Shown piece by piece: positions 6,463-13,639 of a DNA stretch of 19,152 nucleotides. Source of the DNA: Coprenecus sp964640305 (GTDB taxonomy: Bacteria; Bacteroidota; Bacteroidia; Bacteroidales; UBA932); assembly GCA_964640305.1 (NCBI GenBank), contig CAZXFF010000038.1, positions 1 through 19,152 on the forward strand, read 5' to 3'. The notes beneath the pieces were generated by a model. That model did no database searches and was not told the DNA's origin. It was given only the letters and a program-made list of their open reading frames with translations. A program made the position numbers and the translations under genes. Within the stretch, counting starts at the first letter, position 1. Every line of letters begins with the position of its first letter.

Positions 6463-7341
6463 TCACTTACGGACACCCATTACCCGGTCAAAATCCACTT
6501 TCAGGAAGCGGACGAAGCGCCCGTTCTTCTCTCGGGGAATCTGATGGAATTGCAGGATATTATAAACCGAGTCACGGGAGAGTTTGAATTTTTCCATTGC
6601 CTCTTTGACGGTGTAGTATTCGGCCTTGCTCTCTTCCGCAGAGTTTTTCGAGAGGTCGAAATGCAGTTTCGAGTAGTAGATCTGCCCGTGTTCTTTCTTT
6701 GAGGGAATGTTGTTACGGTAGACGTGAGAACGGATGGCGACACGTGTCATGCCGTATTTTTCCTGAATATCTTCGGGAGTGTACCATTCCGTCAGGTCGG
6801 AGTCCACCTCATATTTGGCAAAGGCGGCATCAATATGTTTCTTGCTGTAATAGTTGAACTGACGGATTCTCACTTTCGGAACCTTGTGCTGTCGTGTATA
6901 AGTCCATACCCATTTGGCATTGACCTTATATTTCTGTGCAATCTCCTCGGCGGTATAATACTCGGTGATGTCAAAGTCGTTTTTTGCTACCAGCCGTTCA
7001 TAAGGGTTGCTTTTGAGCATGAGCTCGATGTCGGCTTTCCGTATCAATGACATCTTTCCGCTGAGCCGGGATGCACGGAGTTTCTCTTCCTTTACCAGTT
7101 TGTAGATGTACTGGCGGCTTACACCCATCAGACGTGCAGCCTGCGAAAAGGTGAAGTATTCCTGCTTTTCCAGCGACGAGCGCAATTCCTGCATCTCCTG
7201 CATATGGCGCAGCTCCATCTTCCGTTCCATCATGCGGTGTTTGTAACCTCGTTTCGAGCATTGCGGGCTGCAATAACAGGTAGTTGTTTTTTGTGCGATG
7301 AACGGTTTTCCGCACCATTGACAAATTCTTTTTACTTCCAT
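6463..7341 (-). CDS. Zinc-ribbon protein with four tandem HTH units, adjacent to the integrase
   Basis: A 292-residue DNA-binding protein with an unusual layout. The N-terminus is a small zinc ribbon: C7-x2-C10 and C24-x3-C28 (C22 also near). A basic helix follows (about 34-60). Then come four MerR/excisionase-like HTH units of about 47 residues: 62-109 (YFTFSQAARLMGVSRQYIYK), 128-174 (YYTAEEIAQKYKVNAKWVW), 186-231 (WYTPEDIQEKYGMTRVAIR) and 242-288 (YYTVKEAMEKFKLSRDSVY). Each starts with aromatic-Y/F-T and ends with a wing. It is the gene closest to the element's right end and lies next to the integrase, so it may organise the attachment-site DNA, set recombination direction, or repress the element. 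Tandem repeats and palindromes upstream (7391-7525) are candidate targets. Function is inferred. Confidence 0.85.
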   Translation of the reverse strand: MEVKRICQWCGKPFIAQKTTTCYCSPQCSKRGYKHRMMERKMELRHMQEMQELRSSLEKQEYFTFSQAARLMGVSRQYIYKLVKEEKLRASRLSGKMSLIRKADIELMLKSNPYERLVAKNDFDITEYYTAEEIAQKYKVNAKWVWTYTRQHKVPKVRIRQFNYYSKKHIDAAFAKYEVDSDLTEWYTPEDIQEKYGMTRVAIRSHVYRNNIPSKKEHGQIYYSKLHFDLSKNSAEESKAEYYTVKEAMEKFKLSRDSVYNILQFHQIPREKNGRFVRFLKVDFDRVMGVRK

Positions 7342-7390
7342 ATTTTCGTCCTATTTTCTGCCATTTTACATGAATTTTAATTTCCCTTTT

Positions 7391-7430
7391 TGTCCACACA
7401 TGTAAACCATTGTCAACACACGTCAACTAA
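7391..7430. repeat. Imperfect 20-bp tandem direct repeat near the element end
   Basis: TGTCCACACATGTAAACCAT (7391-7410) is followed at once by TGTCAACACACGTCAACTAA (7411-7430); 15 of 20 positions agree. The repeat lies 50-90 bp upstream of the four-HTH gene and near the element's right end. Arm-type integrase sites or operator sites for the HTH protein are plausible uses. Confidence 0.55.
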
Positions 7431-7454
7431 TGCGTCACTGTGATATTTGGGCAA

Positions 7455-7525
7455 ACCGTGAATTTCTGTCACGGTAGAAATACGTATGAAAAATATGGAT
7501 AAAAACCGTTACTTCCAAATACGGT
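7455..7525. promoter_or_regulatory. Pair of related 21-bp palindromic sites at the element boundary
   Basis: Site 1 (7455-7475) is ACCGTGA, 7 bases, TCACGGT: perfect 7-bp arms around a 7-bp spacer. Site 2 (7505-7525) is ACCGT, 11 bases, ACGGT. Both are 21 bp with the same outer arms; they share 13 of 21 positions and start exactly 50 bp apart. A 7-bp spacer between inverted arms fits a tyrosine-recombinase core site. Paired operators for a dimeric regulator are the alternative. Confidence 0.45.
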
Positions 7526-7545
7526 CTGGAAAGTACATAAAAACA

Positions 7546-7570
7546 AAAGTCGCTGATATACAGCGACTTT
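7546..7570 (-). terminator. Intrinsic terminator of the trmD-rlmD-mnmE operon
   Basis: AAAGTCGCTG (7546-7555) and CAGCGACTTT (7561-7570) form a perfect 10-bp stem with a 5-base loop. Read on the minus strand it is followed by TTGTTTTTATG, a good T-rich tract, and it starts 41 bases after the mnmE stop codon. It probably belongs to the chromosome, which would place the element boundary to its left. Confidence 0.85.
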
Positions 7571-7611
7571 ATTCTAAATGGTTATAGTTGGTTATGGCTG
7601 TTTACAAGCCG

Positions 7612-9210
7612 TTACTTGCCGATGCAGAACTTTCCGAAGATGTTCCGCAGGATTTCGTCGGTGGAGATTTCACCGGTGATGGTGCCGATGTGGTAGAGGG
7701 CTTCGCGGATGTCCTGGGAGATGAATTCCGTGGAGATCTGGCGGGTGAGTCCGTCGCTGACGCGGTCGAGGGCGCTCTGGGCGTCTTTCAGGGCCTCGTA
7801 GTGGCGGAGGTTGGAGACGAGGGTGCCTCCGGTGTTCCGGGTCAGATCCCGGCTGGTTTCCGAGAGGGCTGTGGTGAGGGCTTCGATACCATTGTTGTGC
7901 TTGGCCGATATGGGCAGTACGGCAATAGGGGAGAGGCCGGCTGCAGCTGCGGTATTGCGTACGGTGGCGGTGAGGGCATCTATTGCCTTTGAGGCTGCCG
8001 TGTCTGCGGTGAAGTCCTGTGCGGGATTCTCCGGAAGGGATCCGGCAGGGGAGGAAGCGGGTGCCTTGTCCTGCGAGGGATCTGCTGCCTCCCCGGCAGG
8101 ACTGCCTGTGAGGTCGCATTTGTTCAGCAGGATGAAGAGCTGCTGCTCCGGATTGAGGCGAGGGGCTAAGTTCGTGAGGGATTCCGCATGGTATTCGGGC
8201 TTGGTGGCATCCAGGACCATGAGGATCACCGAGGCTTTGCGGATGGTGGTGAATGTCCGTTCTATGCCTATTATCTCGATTGTTTCCCTGGTGCTGCGGA
8301 TCCCGGCCGTATCTATGAAACGGAATGTGGTTCCGCCTATGTTGACTGTGTCTTCCACAGTGTCCCTGGTGGTGCCGGCAATGTCGGAGACGATGGCCCG
8401 GTCTTCTTTCAGCAAGGCGTTGAGCAATGTGCTTTTGCCGGTATTGACCGCTCCGATTATGGCCACCGGTATCCCGTTCTTTATGGCATTGCCGTAGCGG
8501 AAAGAGTCGGTCAGGCTGCTTATGTGGCGCTGTACTTTTTCCACGAGTCCGCGGAGTTTTTCCCTGTCGGCGAATTCCACGTCCTCTTCGCTGAAGTCCA
8601 GCTCGAGTTCCATGAGGGAGACTATGTCCACGAGTTCCCGGCGCATTTCCCCGAGCTCCCCGGAATAGCCGCCCCGCATCTGGTTCAGGGCTATGTCGTG
8701 GGCGGCCCTTGTCTCGGAAGCTATGAGGTCGGCTACCGCTTCGGCCTGGGCAAGGTCCATCTTTCCGTTCAGGAAGGCCCTCTGTGTGAATTCCCCGCCT
8801 CCGGCCAGCTTTGCCCCTGCTGCCATGAGGACCTGCATCGTCTCGGCCACTATGTACTGGGAGCCGTGACAATATATCTCGGCGCTGTCTTCTCCGGTGT
8901 AGGAGTGGGGGGCTTTGAAGAACACGGCCATGACTTCGTCTATTACGTTTCCTTCGCTGTCCCTTACAGTCCCGAATGTCATTTTCCCTGCCGGAAGAGG
9001 TCGTCCAGCCATTGCACTTCCATCTGCAGGACGGTCCCCGCCTGCCTCAGGATTGACAGCGGCACTGGGTTTCCCGACCGGGAAGAAGGTTTTTGTGAGT
9101 ATATCCCTGGTCTGCGGTCCGGATATCCTTATGATTGCTATGGCTCCCCGTCCGGCGGCTGTGGCCTGGGCGCATATCGTGGTGCCTTCGTATGTCCTGG
9201 TATCTTCCAT
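7612..9210 (-). CDS. mnmE: tRNA modification GTPase MnmE
   Basis: With MnmG, MnmE makes the 5-carboxymethylaminomethyl group on wobble uridine 34 of certain tRNAs in the cytoplasm. The protein has 532 residues, against about 455 in most bacteria. It has the TrmE N-terminal formyl-THF-binding domain (about 10-125), helical domain, and G domain: G1 GAVNTGKS (253-260), G2 region DIAGTTRDT (276-284), G3 DTAG (300-303), G4 NKCD (363-366), then SAK (435-437). It ends in FCIGK with the catalytic C529. The extra length comes from two Ala/Pro/Gly-rich inserts, about 44-75 and 368-412, the second inside the G domain between G4 and SAK. All catalytic motifs remain, so it is probably active. It is last in the operon, 21 bases after rlmD. 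The mobile element lies just past its 3' end. Confidence 0.97.
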   Translation of the reverse strand: MEDTRTYEGTTICAQATAAGRGAIAIIRISGPQTRDILTKTFFPVGKPSAAVNPEAGGDRPADGSAMAGRPLPAGKMTFGTVRDSEGNVIDEVMAVFFKAPHSYTGEDSAEIYCHGSQYIVAETMQVLMAAGAKLAGGGEFTQRAFLNGKMDLAQAEAVADLIASETRAAHDIALNQMRGGYSGELGEMRRELVDIVSLMELELDFSEEDVEFADREKLRGLVEKVQRHISSLTDSFRYGNAIKNGIPVAIIGAVNTGKSTLLNALLKEDRAIVSDIAGTTRDTVEDTVNIGGTTFRFIDTAGIRSTRETIEIIGIERTFTTIRKASVILMVLDATKPEYHAESLTNLAPRLNPEQQLFILLNKCDLTGSPAGEAADPSQDKAPASSPAGSLPENPAQDFTADTAASKAIDALTATVRNTAAAAGLSPIAVLPISAKHNNGIEALTTALSETSRDLTRNTGGTLVSNLRHYEALKDAQSALDRVSDGLTRQISTEFISQDIREALYHIGTITGEISTDEILRNIFGKFCIGK

Positions 9211-9231
9211 TGCCCTGTAGTCGTTTGTGTG

Positions 9232-10803
9232 TTATTCGGTTTTTTCCAGAAGTGCTACGTTCTCGATGTGGTGGGTGTGGGGGAACATGTCCACCGGACG
9301 GAATTTCACGAGCCTGTATCCGCCTGCAGAAAGCAATGCGATATCCCTGGCCTGGGTGGCCGGATTGCAGCTCACATATACAATTTTGGGAGCTCCCGTA
9401 CCGAGCAGTACCTCTATGACATCCGGATGTACTCCAGCCCTTGGAGGGTCCAGGATAACCACATCCGGTCTGGCTCCCTGTGCCTCCACGAATTCCGGGG
9501 TCAGGATATCCTTCATGTCCCCGGCGTAGAAGGTGCAGTTTCCGATGCCGTTTATGGAAGCATTGACCTTTGCATCTTCTATGGCTTCAGGCACGTATTC
9601 TATGCCCACTACCGAGGCTACGCTCCTGGCTACGAAAAGGGCGATTGTCCCCGTTCCGGTGTAAAGGTCATATACGTGTTCCCCTCCCTTGAAGTCCGCG
9701 AATTCCCGTACAGTGCTGTACAGCCGGTAGGCCTGGAGGGGGTTGGTCTGGTAGAAGGATTTAGGACCGATCTTGAAACGCAGTCCTTCCATCTCTTCGT
9801 ATATTGCGTCTTCGCCTCTGGCGTTGTGTATTTCCTGGTCGTTTATCGCATCGTTCAAGCGGCCGTTCCACAGATAATTGAGCGATCTGATCTGCGGGAA
9901 CTCCTGCATGAGTGCATCGAAGAGCTTTTCCGCGGCCTTGTCGCAGTCTGCGGGATCCATGCTGCAGGGCGGGAGTGTCTGGCCTTTGTGCCTGAGTTTC
10001 GGGGGATGGGCTCCGAACATCACCGTTACCATGGCTTCTCCTTTCAGGTTGGTGCGGATTATCACATTCCGCAGGAATCCCATCTGTTCCCTGATGTTGA
10101 AGAATGGCAATCCTTCCCTGATTGCATATTCCCTCAGGAAGTTGCGTATTTCGTTGGAGGGAGAGGGCTGGAGGTGGCAATTTCTGATGTCCAGTATCTT
10201 GTCGAATGCTCCGGCAATGTGGAACCCGAGGGCGAATCCTGCAGGGTTGGTGTTTACCGATGAATATCCGGAACGGAGGTGGCGCGGAAACACCCCGCCT
10301 TCGAATCCGGAAGGATCCAGAGGAGTCTGGGGGTCGAATACCGCAGAAGGATCTTCGCCGGGCTGGAGCCAGCGGCGGTCGGAGAAGGAGAATTCCAGTT
10401 TGTTCCGGTATCCGGTCCGGTTCTCGGAGGGAAGAATGGGGAGTATTTCCACTCCTTCCATGGAAATGTGTCCGATCCTCGTGAGCTGGTCGATGACCTG
10501 CTGCTGTTTGTATTTGAGCTGCAGATGATAGGGGAGTTCCTGCCACTTACAGCCGCCGCAGTCCTTATAATGCTCACAGAAGGGCTCCAGCCTGTCGGGG
10601 GAGGGTTCGGTTACAGCTACGATAGTGCCTTCCATATATTTCTCCCTGCGCTTGTCGATGCGCATATCCACGACGTCTCCGGGGACTCCGTTGGCTGCAA
10701 ACACCACTTTGCCGTCTATCCTGGCAATGGACATCCCTTCGGCCGCTATGTTTTCGATCCGCACTCCGCGGACTATTTCCTTTTCCTTTTTCTTTTTCGA
10801 CAT
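9232..10803 (-). CDS. rlmD: 23S rRNA (uracil-C5)-methyltransferase, RlmD type
   Basis: A SAM-dependent enzyme that methylates C5 of a uracil in 23S rRNA (U1939 in E. coli numbering). The open frame extends to 10902, but that would overlap trmD; the ATG at 10803 (MSKKKKEKEIVRGVRIENI) begins the TRAM domain and leaves 26 bases to trmD, so it is chosen (523 residues). The iron-sulfur cysteines are C76-x5-C82-x2-C85 with C209 as probable fourth ligand. The SAM motif is DLYTGTGTIALF (379-390), then LDPPRAG (451-457), and the catalytic cysteine is C479 in VSCNPATQARD. An insert of about 40 residues near 144-190 lies in the central domain. RlmC or RlmCD target specificity cannot be excluded from sequence. 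Confidence 0.93.
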   Translation of the reverse strand: MSKKKKEKEIVRGVRIENIAAEGMSIARIDGKVVFAANGVPGDVVDMRIDKRREKYMEGTIVAVTEPSPDRLEPFCEHYKDCGGCKWQELPYHLQLKYKQQQVIDQLTRIGHISMEGVEILPILPSENRTGYRNKLEFSFSDRRWLQPGEDPSAVFDPQTPLDPSGFEGGVFPRHLRSGYSSVNTNPAGFALGFHIAGAFDKILDIRNCHLQPSPSNEIRNFLREYAIREGLPFFNIREQMGFLRNVIIRTNLKGEAMVTVMFGAHPPKLRHKGQTLPPCSMDPADCDKAAEKLFDALMQEFPQIRSLNYLWNGRLNDAINDQEIHNARGEDAIYEEMEGLRFKIGPKSFYQTNPLQAYRLYSTVREFADFKGGEHVYDLYTGTGTIALFVARSVASVVGIEYVPEAIEDAKVNASINGIGNCTFYAGDMKDILTPEFVEAQGARPDVVILDPPRAGVHPDVIEVLLGTGAPKIVYVSCNPATQARDIALLSAGGYRLVKFRPVDMFPHTHHIENVALLEKTE

Positions 10804-10829
10804 TTGCGGTAATTTATGATGTGGTACGG

Positions 10830-11522
10830 TTATCTGAGTTCTTCCTGCAGCAGTTCCGGACGGAGTTCCCTGGTCCTGCGGATCGCTTCCGTTTCCTGCC
10901 ATTCCTTTATGAGTTTGGGATTGCCCGAGAGCAGCACTTCAGGGACTTTCCATCCCATGAAATCCGCAGGTCTGGTATAGATAGGAGGTGCCAGAAGCCC
11001 GTCCTGGAACGAATCTGAGAGGGCGGAGGTCTCGTCGGTTATGGCTCCGGGTATGAGGCGGATTATGCCGTCGCAGATGACAGCTGCCGCCAGCTCGCCT
11101 CCGCTCAGCACATAGTTCCCTATTGATATTTCCTTGGTTATCAGATGTTCGCGGATGCGGTGGTCGATTCCCTTGTAGTGTCCGCAGAGTATGATTATGT
11201 TCCGGGAGCATGAGAGGGAATTGCACATCTGCTGGTCGAGCAGTTCGCCGTCCGGAGATGTGTATATTACCTGGTCGTAATCCCTTTCTGCAGTCAGTCC
11301 GGTAATGGCCTTGTACAGCGGTTCCGGCTGTATCACCATGCCGGCATCGCCCCCGAATCCGTAATCGTCTATCTGTTTGTATTTTCCGCGGCCGTAGTCA
11401 TGCAGGTTGTGTATGTGTATTTCCACCAGTCCCTTTTCCTTTGCCCTTTTGATTATGGAATGGTTCAGCGGACTTTCCAGCAGATCCGGCACTGCGCTTA
11501 TTATATCTATCCTTAGTCTCAT
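10830..11522 (-). CDS. trmD: tRNA (guanine37-N1)-methyltransferase TrmD
   Basis: This essential enzyme makes m1G37 beside the anticodon and so prevents +1 frameshifting. It is a SPOUT enzyme working as a dimer. The 230-residue protein starts MRLRIDIISAVPDLL and has YGFGGDAGMVIQPEPL (54-69), GHYKGIDHR (114-122; GRYEGVDER in E. coli), and the trefoil-knot SAM site SIGNYVLSGGE (133-143). The probable catalytic aspartate is D170 in SDSFQDGLL, followed by PPIYTRP. Length and motifs are normal. It is the first gene of the trmD-rlmD-mnmE operon and is divergent from the DUF349 gene. Pairing trmD with other RNA-modification genes rather than with rpsP-rimM-rplS is consistent with Bacteroidota. Confidence 0.97.
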   Translation of the reverse strand: MRLRIDIISAVPDLLESPLNHSIIKRAKEKGLVEIHIHNLHDYGRGKYKQIDDYGFGGDAGMVIQPEPLYKAITGLTAERDYDQVIYTSPDGELLDQQMCNSLSCSRNIIILCGHYKGIDHRIREHLITKEISIGNYVLSGGELAAAVICDGIIRLIPGAITDETSALSDSFQDGLLAPPIYTRPADFMGWKVPEVLLSGNPKLIKEWQETEAIRRTRELRPELLQEELR

Positions 11523-11560
11523 TTTTCAGGGTTTGTTCGGTAATGTCTGGCTTTGCACGG

Positions 11561-11568
11561 CAAAAATA
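11561..11568 (-). promoter_or_regulatory. -7 box of the trmD operon promoter
   Basis: TATTTTTG on the minus strand fits TAnnTTTG exactly and lies 38 bases before the trmD start. A T-rich run (TTTTTTTC) covers the -33 position, 18-19 bases upstream. It is one of two divergent promoters in this 112-base gap. Confidence 0.6.
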
Positions 11569-11600
11569 CTTAATTCTGTTATTCTTGAAAAAAATTAATG

Positions 11601-11608
11601 TATATTTG
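11601..11608 (+). promoter_or_regulatory. -7 box of the DUF349-yidC-yggS promoter
   Basis: TATATTTG matches TAnnTTTG exactly, 26 bases before the ATG at 11635. The -33 element is poorly matched. The position supports 11635, not 11690, as the true start of the DUF349 gene. Confidence 0.6.
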
Positions 11609-11634
11609 CGAGTTGATAAATTAAAACCCTAGAT

Positions 11635-13621
11635 ATGATAGATCCGACCTTGAATCCTTCTCTCGAAGAGAAGAGTACNNNNNNNNNNAATGAATGTGGA
11701 AAACACACCTGTTAATGAAATTTCAGATTCTCCGGAAAAACTGGATCCGGCTGCTGCCGGTGAAGTTGCGGACACCCCCGATCAGGGGTGCATGCGCGGT
11801 CCGCTTATCTCGGAAGCCGAATTGAAGAGTCTGGCTACCAAGAGCCTTAAGGAAATTGTGGAGACATTCCGCAATCTCGTGGAGAACGGCGAGATAATGG
11901 AGCTGAACAGACAGGCCGAGTCAGTCAAGGCAACATTCTATAAAGTCCTCAAGGAAGAGAAGATCGCTTCCGGATTCGTGGCTCCTGCCGCAGAAATTGC
12001 ACAGCCTGCCGGCACCGTCGAGTCCGAAGAGGCTGCAGCGGATACCGAAGGGACTGAGGAAGACATCCAGCCCGAAGTATCAGCAGAGTCAGAAGCTGCT
12101 GAAGACACTGCGTCCGCAAATCCTTTCATCGAAATAGAGAGGGCTTTCAAGGAACTGTACAACAGCTACCGCAGCCGCAGGGCAGTATATTTCAACAACC
12201 TCGAAAAGGAAAAGCAGGACAACCTCGAAAAGAAACTCCGCATCATCGAGGAGATGAAGGAACTGTCCGAGACCACTGAGGACCTGAACCGCACATTCCC
12301 TGCATTCAGGGAACTTCAGGCCCGCTGGAGAGAGACCGGACTGGTTCCCCAGGCCCGTGTGAAGGATGTTTACGAGACATACCAGCATTATGTGGAGAAG
12401 TTCTACGACTACGTAAAGATCAACAACGAACTCCGCGACCTCGATTTCAAGAAGAACCTGGAAAAGAAGATCGAACTTTGCGAGAGGGCTGAAGCCCTTG
12501 CAAAAGAGACCAATGTGGTAGACGCTTTTGCACAGCTCCAGAAGCTCCACGACGAATGGAAGGAGTACGGTCCCGTTGCGAAGGAATTCCGCGAAGAGAT
12601 ATGGGAGAGGTTCAGGCTTGCCACCTCTGCTGTAAACAAAATGCACCAGTCTTATTTCGAAGGTCTGAAAGTCCAGCAGAAAGAGAATCTGATCGCCAAG
12701 ACTGCACTCTGCGAAAAGGCTGAAGAGATTGCTTCCAGGGAGATTGCGGATTCCAACGGATGGAATGCCACTGCCAAGGAACTGGAGGAAATCCAGAAAG
12801 AATGGAGGAAGATCGGATTCGCATCGAAGAAAGACAACCAGAAAATATACGACAGGTTCCGTGCTGCCTGCGACAAGTTCTACAACAGCAAACGTAAATT
12901 CTATGTAGACTTCAAGGAGCAGATGGTAGAGAACCTGGCCAAGAAAGTGGCTCTCTGCGAAAAGGCGGAAGCAGTAGCCGACAGCACTGATTGGAAAGCA
13001 ACCACCGACTACCTCATTTCCCTCCAGAAGGAATGGAAGGAAGTCGGACCTGTATCCAGGAAGAAATCGGACCAGATCTGGGCCCGTTTCCGCGCTGCCT
13101 GCGACAAGTTCTTCGACAACAAGGAAAAGAACTATGGCGGTGTGGATCCCAAATACGTTGAAAACCTGAATGCCAAACATGCTATTCTGGATGAAATACA
13201 GGCATGGGAGTCAAAGGGCGGTCAGGAAGACACTGCAGCAGCAAAGGATTTCCTTAACAGATGGAATGCAATAGGTTTCGTGCCTCTGAAGGAGAAAGAG
13301 GCCGTCCAGGAGAAATTCCGTGCTGCCATGTCCGAAAAATTCCCCGATTTCAGGATCGGTGGTGCAGCCAGGGGACGTGACCGCAACAGAGGCAGGGGAG
13401 AACGTCAGGTAAGCCCTCTGCGTCAGGAAAGGGATCAGCTCGTACAGAAATACAACAGACTTCAGAGCGAAATCTCCACATACGAGAACAATCTCGGATT
13501 TTTCGCAAACTCCAGGAATGCCGACAAGCTTATCCAGGGCTTCATGAAGAAGATAGAGGAAGCAAAGAGCGAACTCGCGGCCCTCGAAGAAAAGATCCAG
13601 AAACTCGACAACCAGGAATAA
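11635..13621 (+). CDS. DUF349-repeat protein (interrupted by an assembly gap)
   Basis: A cytoplasmic protein of unknown function, common in Bacteroidota. Reading from the ATG at 11635 gives MIDPTLNPSLEEKST before ten Ns (11679-11688). The frame resumes near 11690, out of phase by one base if the gap is exactly ten, so the true gap length must differ. Numbered from 11690 there are 643 residues: an acidic Ala/Glu-rich stretch (100-145); five tandem DUF349 units at about 178-245, 255-325, 332-403, 414-480 and 492-553, with signatures such as LCEKAE, QKEWKEVGPVSRK and RFRAACDKF; an Arg/Gly-rich linker (560-572); and a C-terminal coiled coil (577-640). It is first in an operon with yidC, 18 bases upstream. 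The role is unknown. Confidence 0.88.
11679..11688. other. Assembly gap (10 Ns) inside the DUF349 gene
   Basis: Ten unknown bases separate a good start (11635) from the long open frame. Joining the two in frame needs a true length two bases longer than a multiple-of-three offset from ten, so ten is a placeholder and not a measured length. Confidence 0.9.
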
Positions 13622-13639
13622 GACAAAGAATAGAAGGAA

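Larger units (their letters stand above)
1..7540. mobile_element. Integrative mobilizable element, partial (left end outside window)
   Basis: Seen: a continuous minus-strand block holding a tyrosine recombinase, an excisionase-like HTH protein, a RepA-like ATPase, an RHH MobC-type protein and a relaxase, with cargo genes at the left. Base composition is more A+T-rich than in the mnmE-surE part. Known: this gene set is typical of Bacteroides-type mobilizable transposons, which excise by their own recombinase and use the conjugation apparatus of a co-resident element. No type IV secretion genes are visible here. Inferred: the right boundary lies between the HTH gene start (7341) and the mnmE terminator (7546). 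The left boundary is outside the window, so total length and the target-site repeat cannot be read. Confidence 0.85.

Noticed and set aside
6998..7426. A 142-codon minus-strand frame overlapping the four-HTH gene
   Set aside because: It is out of frame with the clear HTH repeats and its translation has no domain character.
7670..8872. A 400-codon second minus-strand frame inside mnmE
   Set aside because: It is a shifted reading of mnmE with Arg/His/Pro-rich low-complexity translation; the true frame has all GTPase motifs.
8188..10263. A 691-codon open frame on the plus strand opposite mnmE and rlmD
   Set aside because: It runs antisense across two well-identified genes and their gap, its translation has no family character, and long antisense frames are expected from biased codon use in G+C-richer genes.
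10804..10902. N-terminal extension of RlmD by 33 residues
   Set aside because: It would overlap the trmD coding end, and the TRAM domain begins just after the ATG at 10803.
12089..13180. A 363-codon minus-strand frame rich in Phe and Leu
   Set aside because: It is the mirror of the Lys/Glu-rich DUF349 repeats; its apparent membrane-like character comes from antisense reading of AAG and GAA codons.
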